A stretch of DNA of 64,000 bases from Plumapathes pennacea (Eukaryota; Cnidaria; Anthozoa; Antipatharia; Myriopathidae). The DNA is taken from contig OZ038469.1 of the NCBI GenBank assembly GCA_964036295.1, positions 10,246,067-10,310,066 of the forward strand, written 5' to 3'. A program made the position numbers and the translations under genes. Shown here one piece after another: positions 63,996 to 64,000 of the stretch (its first letter is position 1; every line of letters starts with the position of its first letter). The notes beneath the pieces were generated by a model. It ran no database searches. It was not told where the DNA came from and was given only the letters and a program-made list of their open reading frames with translations.

Positions 63996-64000
63996 GGCAC

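Overview
The window looks like nuclear DNA of an animal, most likely a cnidarian and probably a stony coral. The main evidence is metazoan multi-exon genes with GT/AG introns, a high AT content, and dispersed repeats beginning TTAACCCTTTCACTCCC. The phylum is an inference from gene style and repeat types; no marker gene proves it. No rRNA, tRNA or CRISPR array was recognised.

Layout. 0.2-2.8 kb holds the first exons of a calmodulin-like gene on the minus strand. 4.7-8.1 kb holds a three-exon, membrane-anchored sulfatase-family gene that reads through intact (568 aa) but has lost its catalytic residues. 9.0-17.4 kb holds a complete 15-exon cytochrome b5-fusion front-end fatty-acid desaturase (449 aa). 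These are the clearest host genes. From 17.4 kb onward the window is mostly repeats and decayed genes: a multi-exon P-element/THAP9-like transposase relic (20.5-22.4 kb); a piggyBac element with TTAA ends (23.1-25.7 kb); a compact AT-rich cluster of virus-like ORFs including a Cys/His-repeat protein (26.2-29.2 kb); a decayed Pif1-type helicase with extra coding-like exons (29.3-35.2 kb); and two decayed BEN-domain-like genes (36.1-36.9 and 45.1-47.0 kb).

36.9-48.5 kb is a layered locus. A minisatellite whose minus-strand reading gives an 11-13 residue Gln/Asn/Pro repeat is split by a Ty3/gypsy-type retrotransposon (5-bp target duplication ACCAC). One LTR of that element is itself split by an intact PIF/Harbinger transposon (3-bp duplication TAT) carrying both of its genes. 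48.6-52.1 kb is an endogenous parvovirus-like element with an uninterrupted 509-codon NS1-type gene and a broken capsid region. 52.7-56.7 kb has L1-type LINE fragments and a THAP/Kolobok-like transposase relic. 56.8-58.7 kb has candidate exons of unknown minus-strand genes. 60.0-61.2 kb is a SWIM zinc-finger gene with one stop, and 62.4-64.0 kb is an RNase H-like/C2H2 gene with one frameshift, running off the right edge.

The most unusual content is the sulfatase pseudoenzyme, the intact NS1 of the parvovirus-like insert with long overlapping frames and a perfect 22-bp hairpin, the AT-rich virus-like cluster, and the nested Harbinger-in-LTR-in-minisatellite locus, whose sister LTR preserves the empty site.
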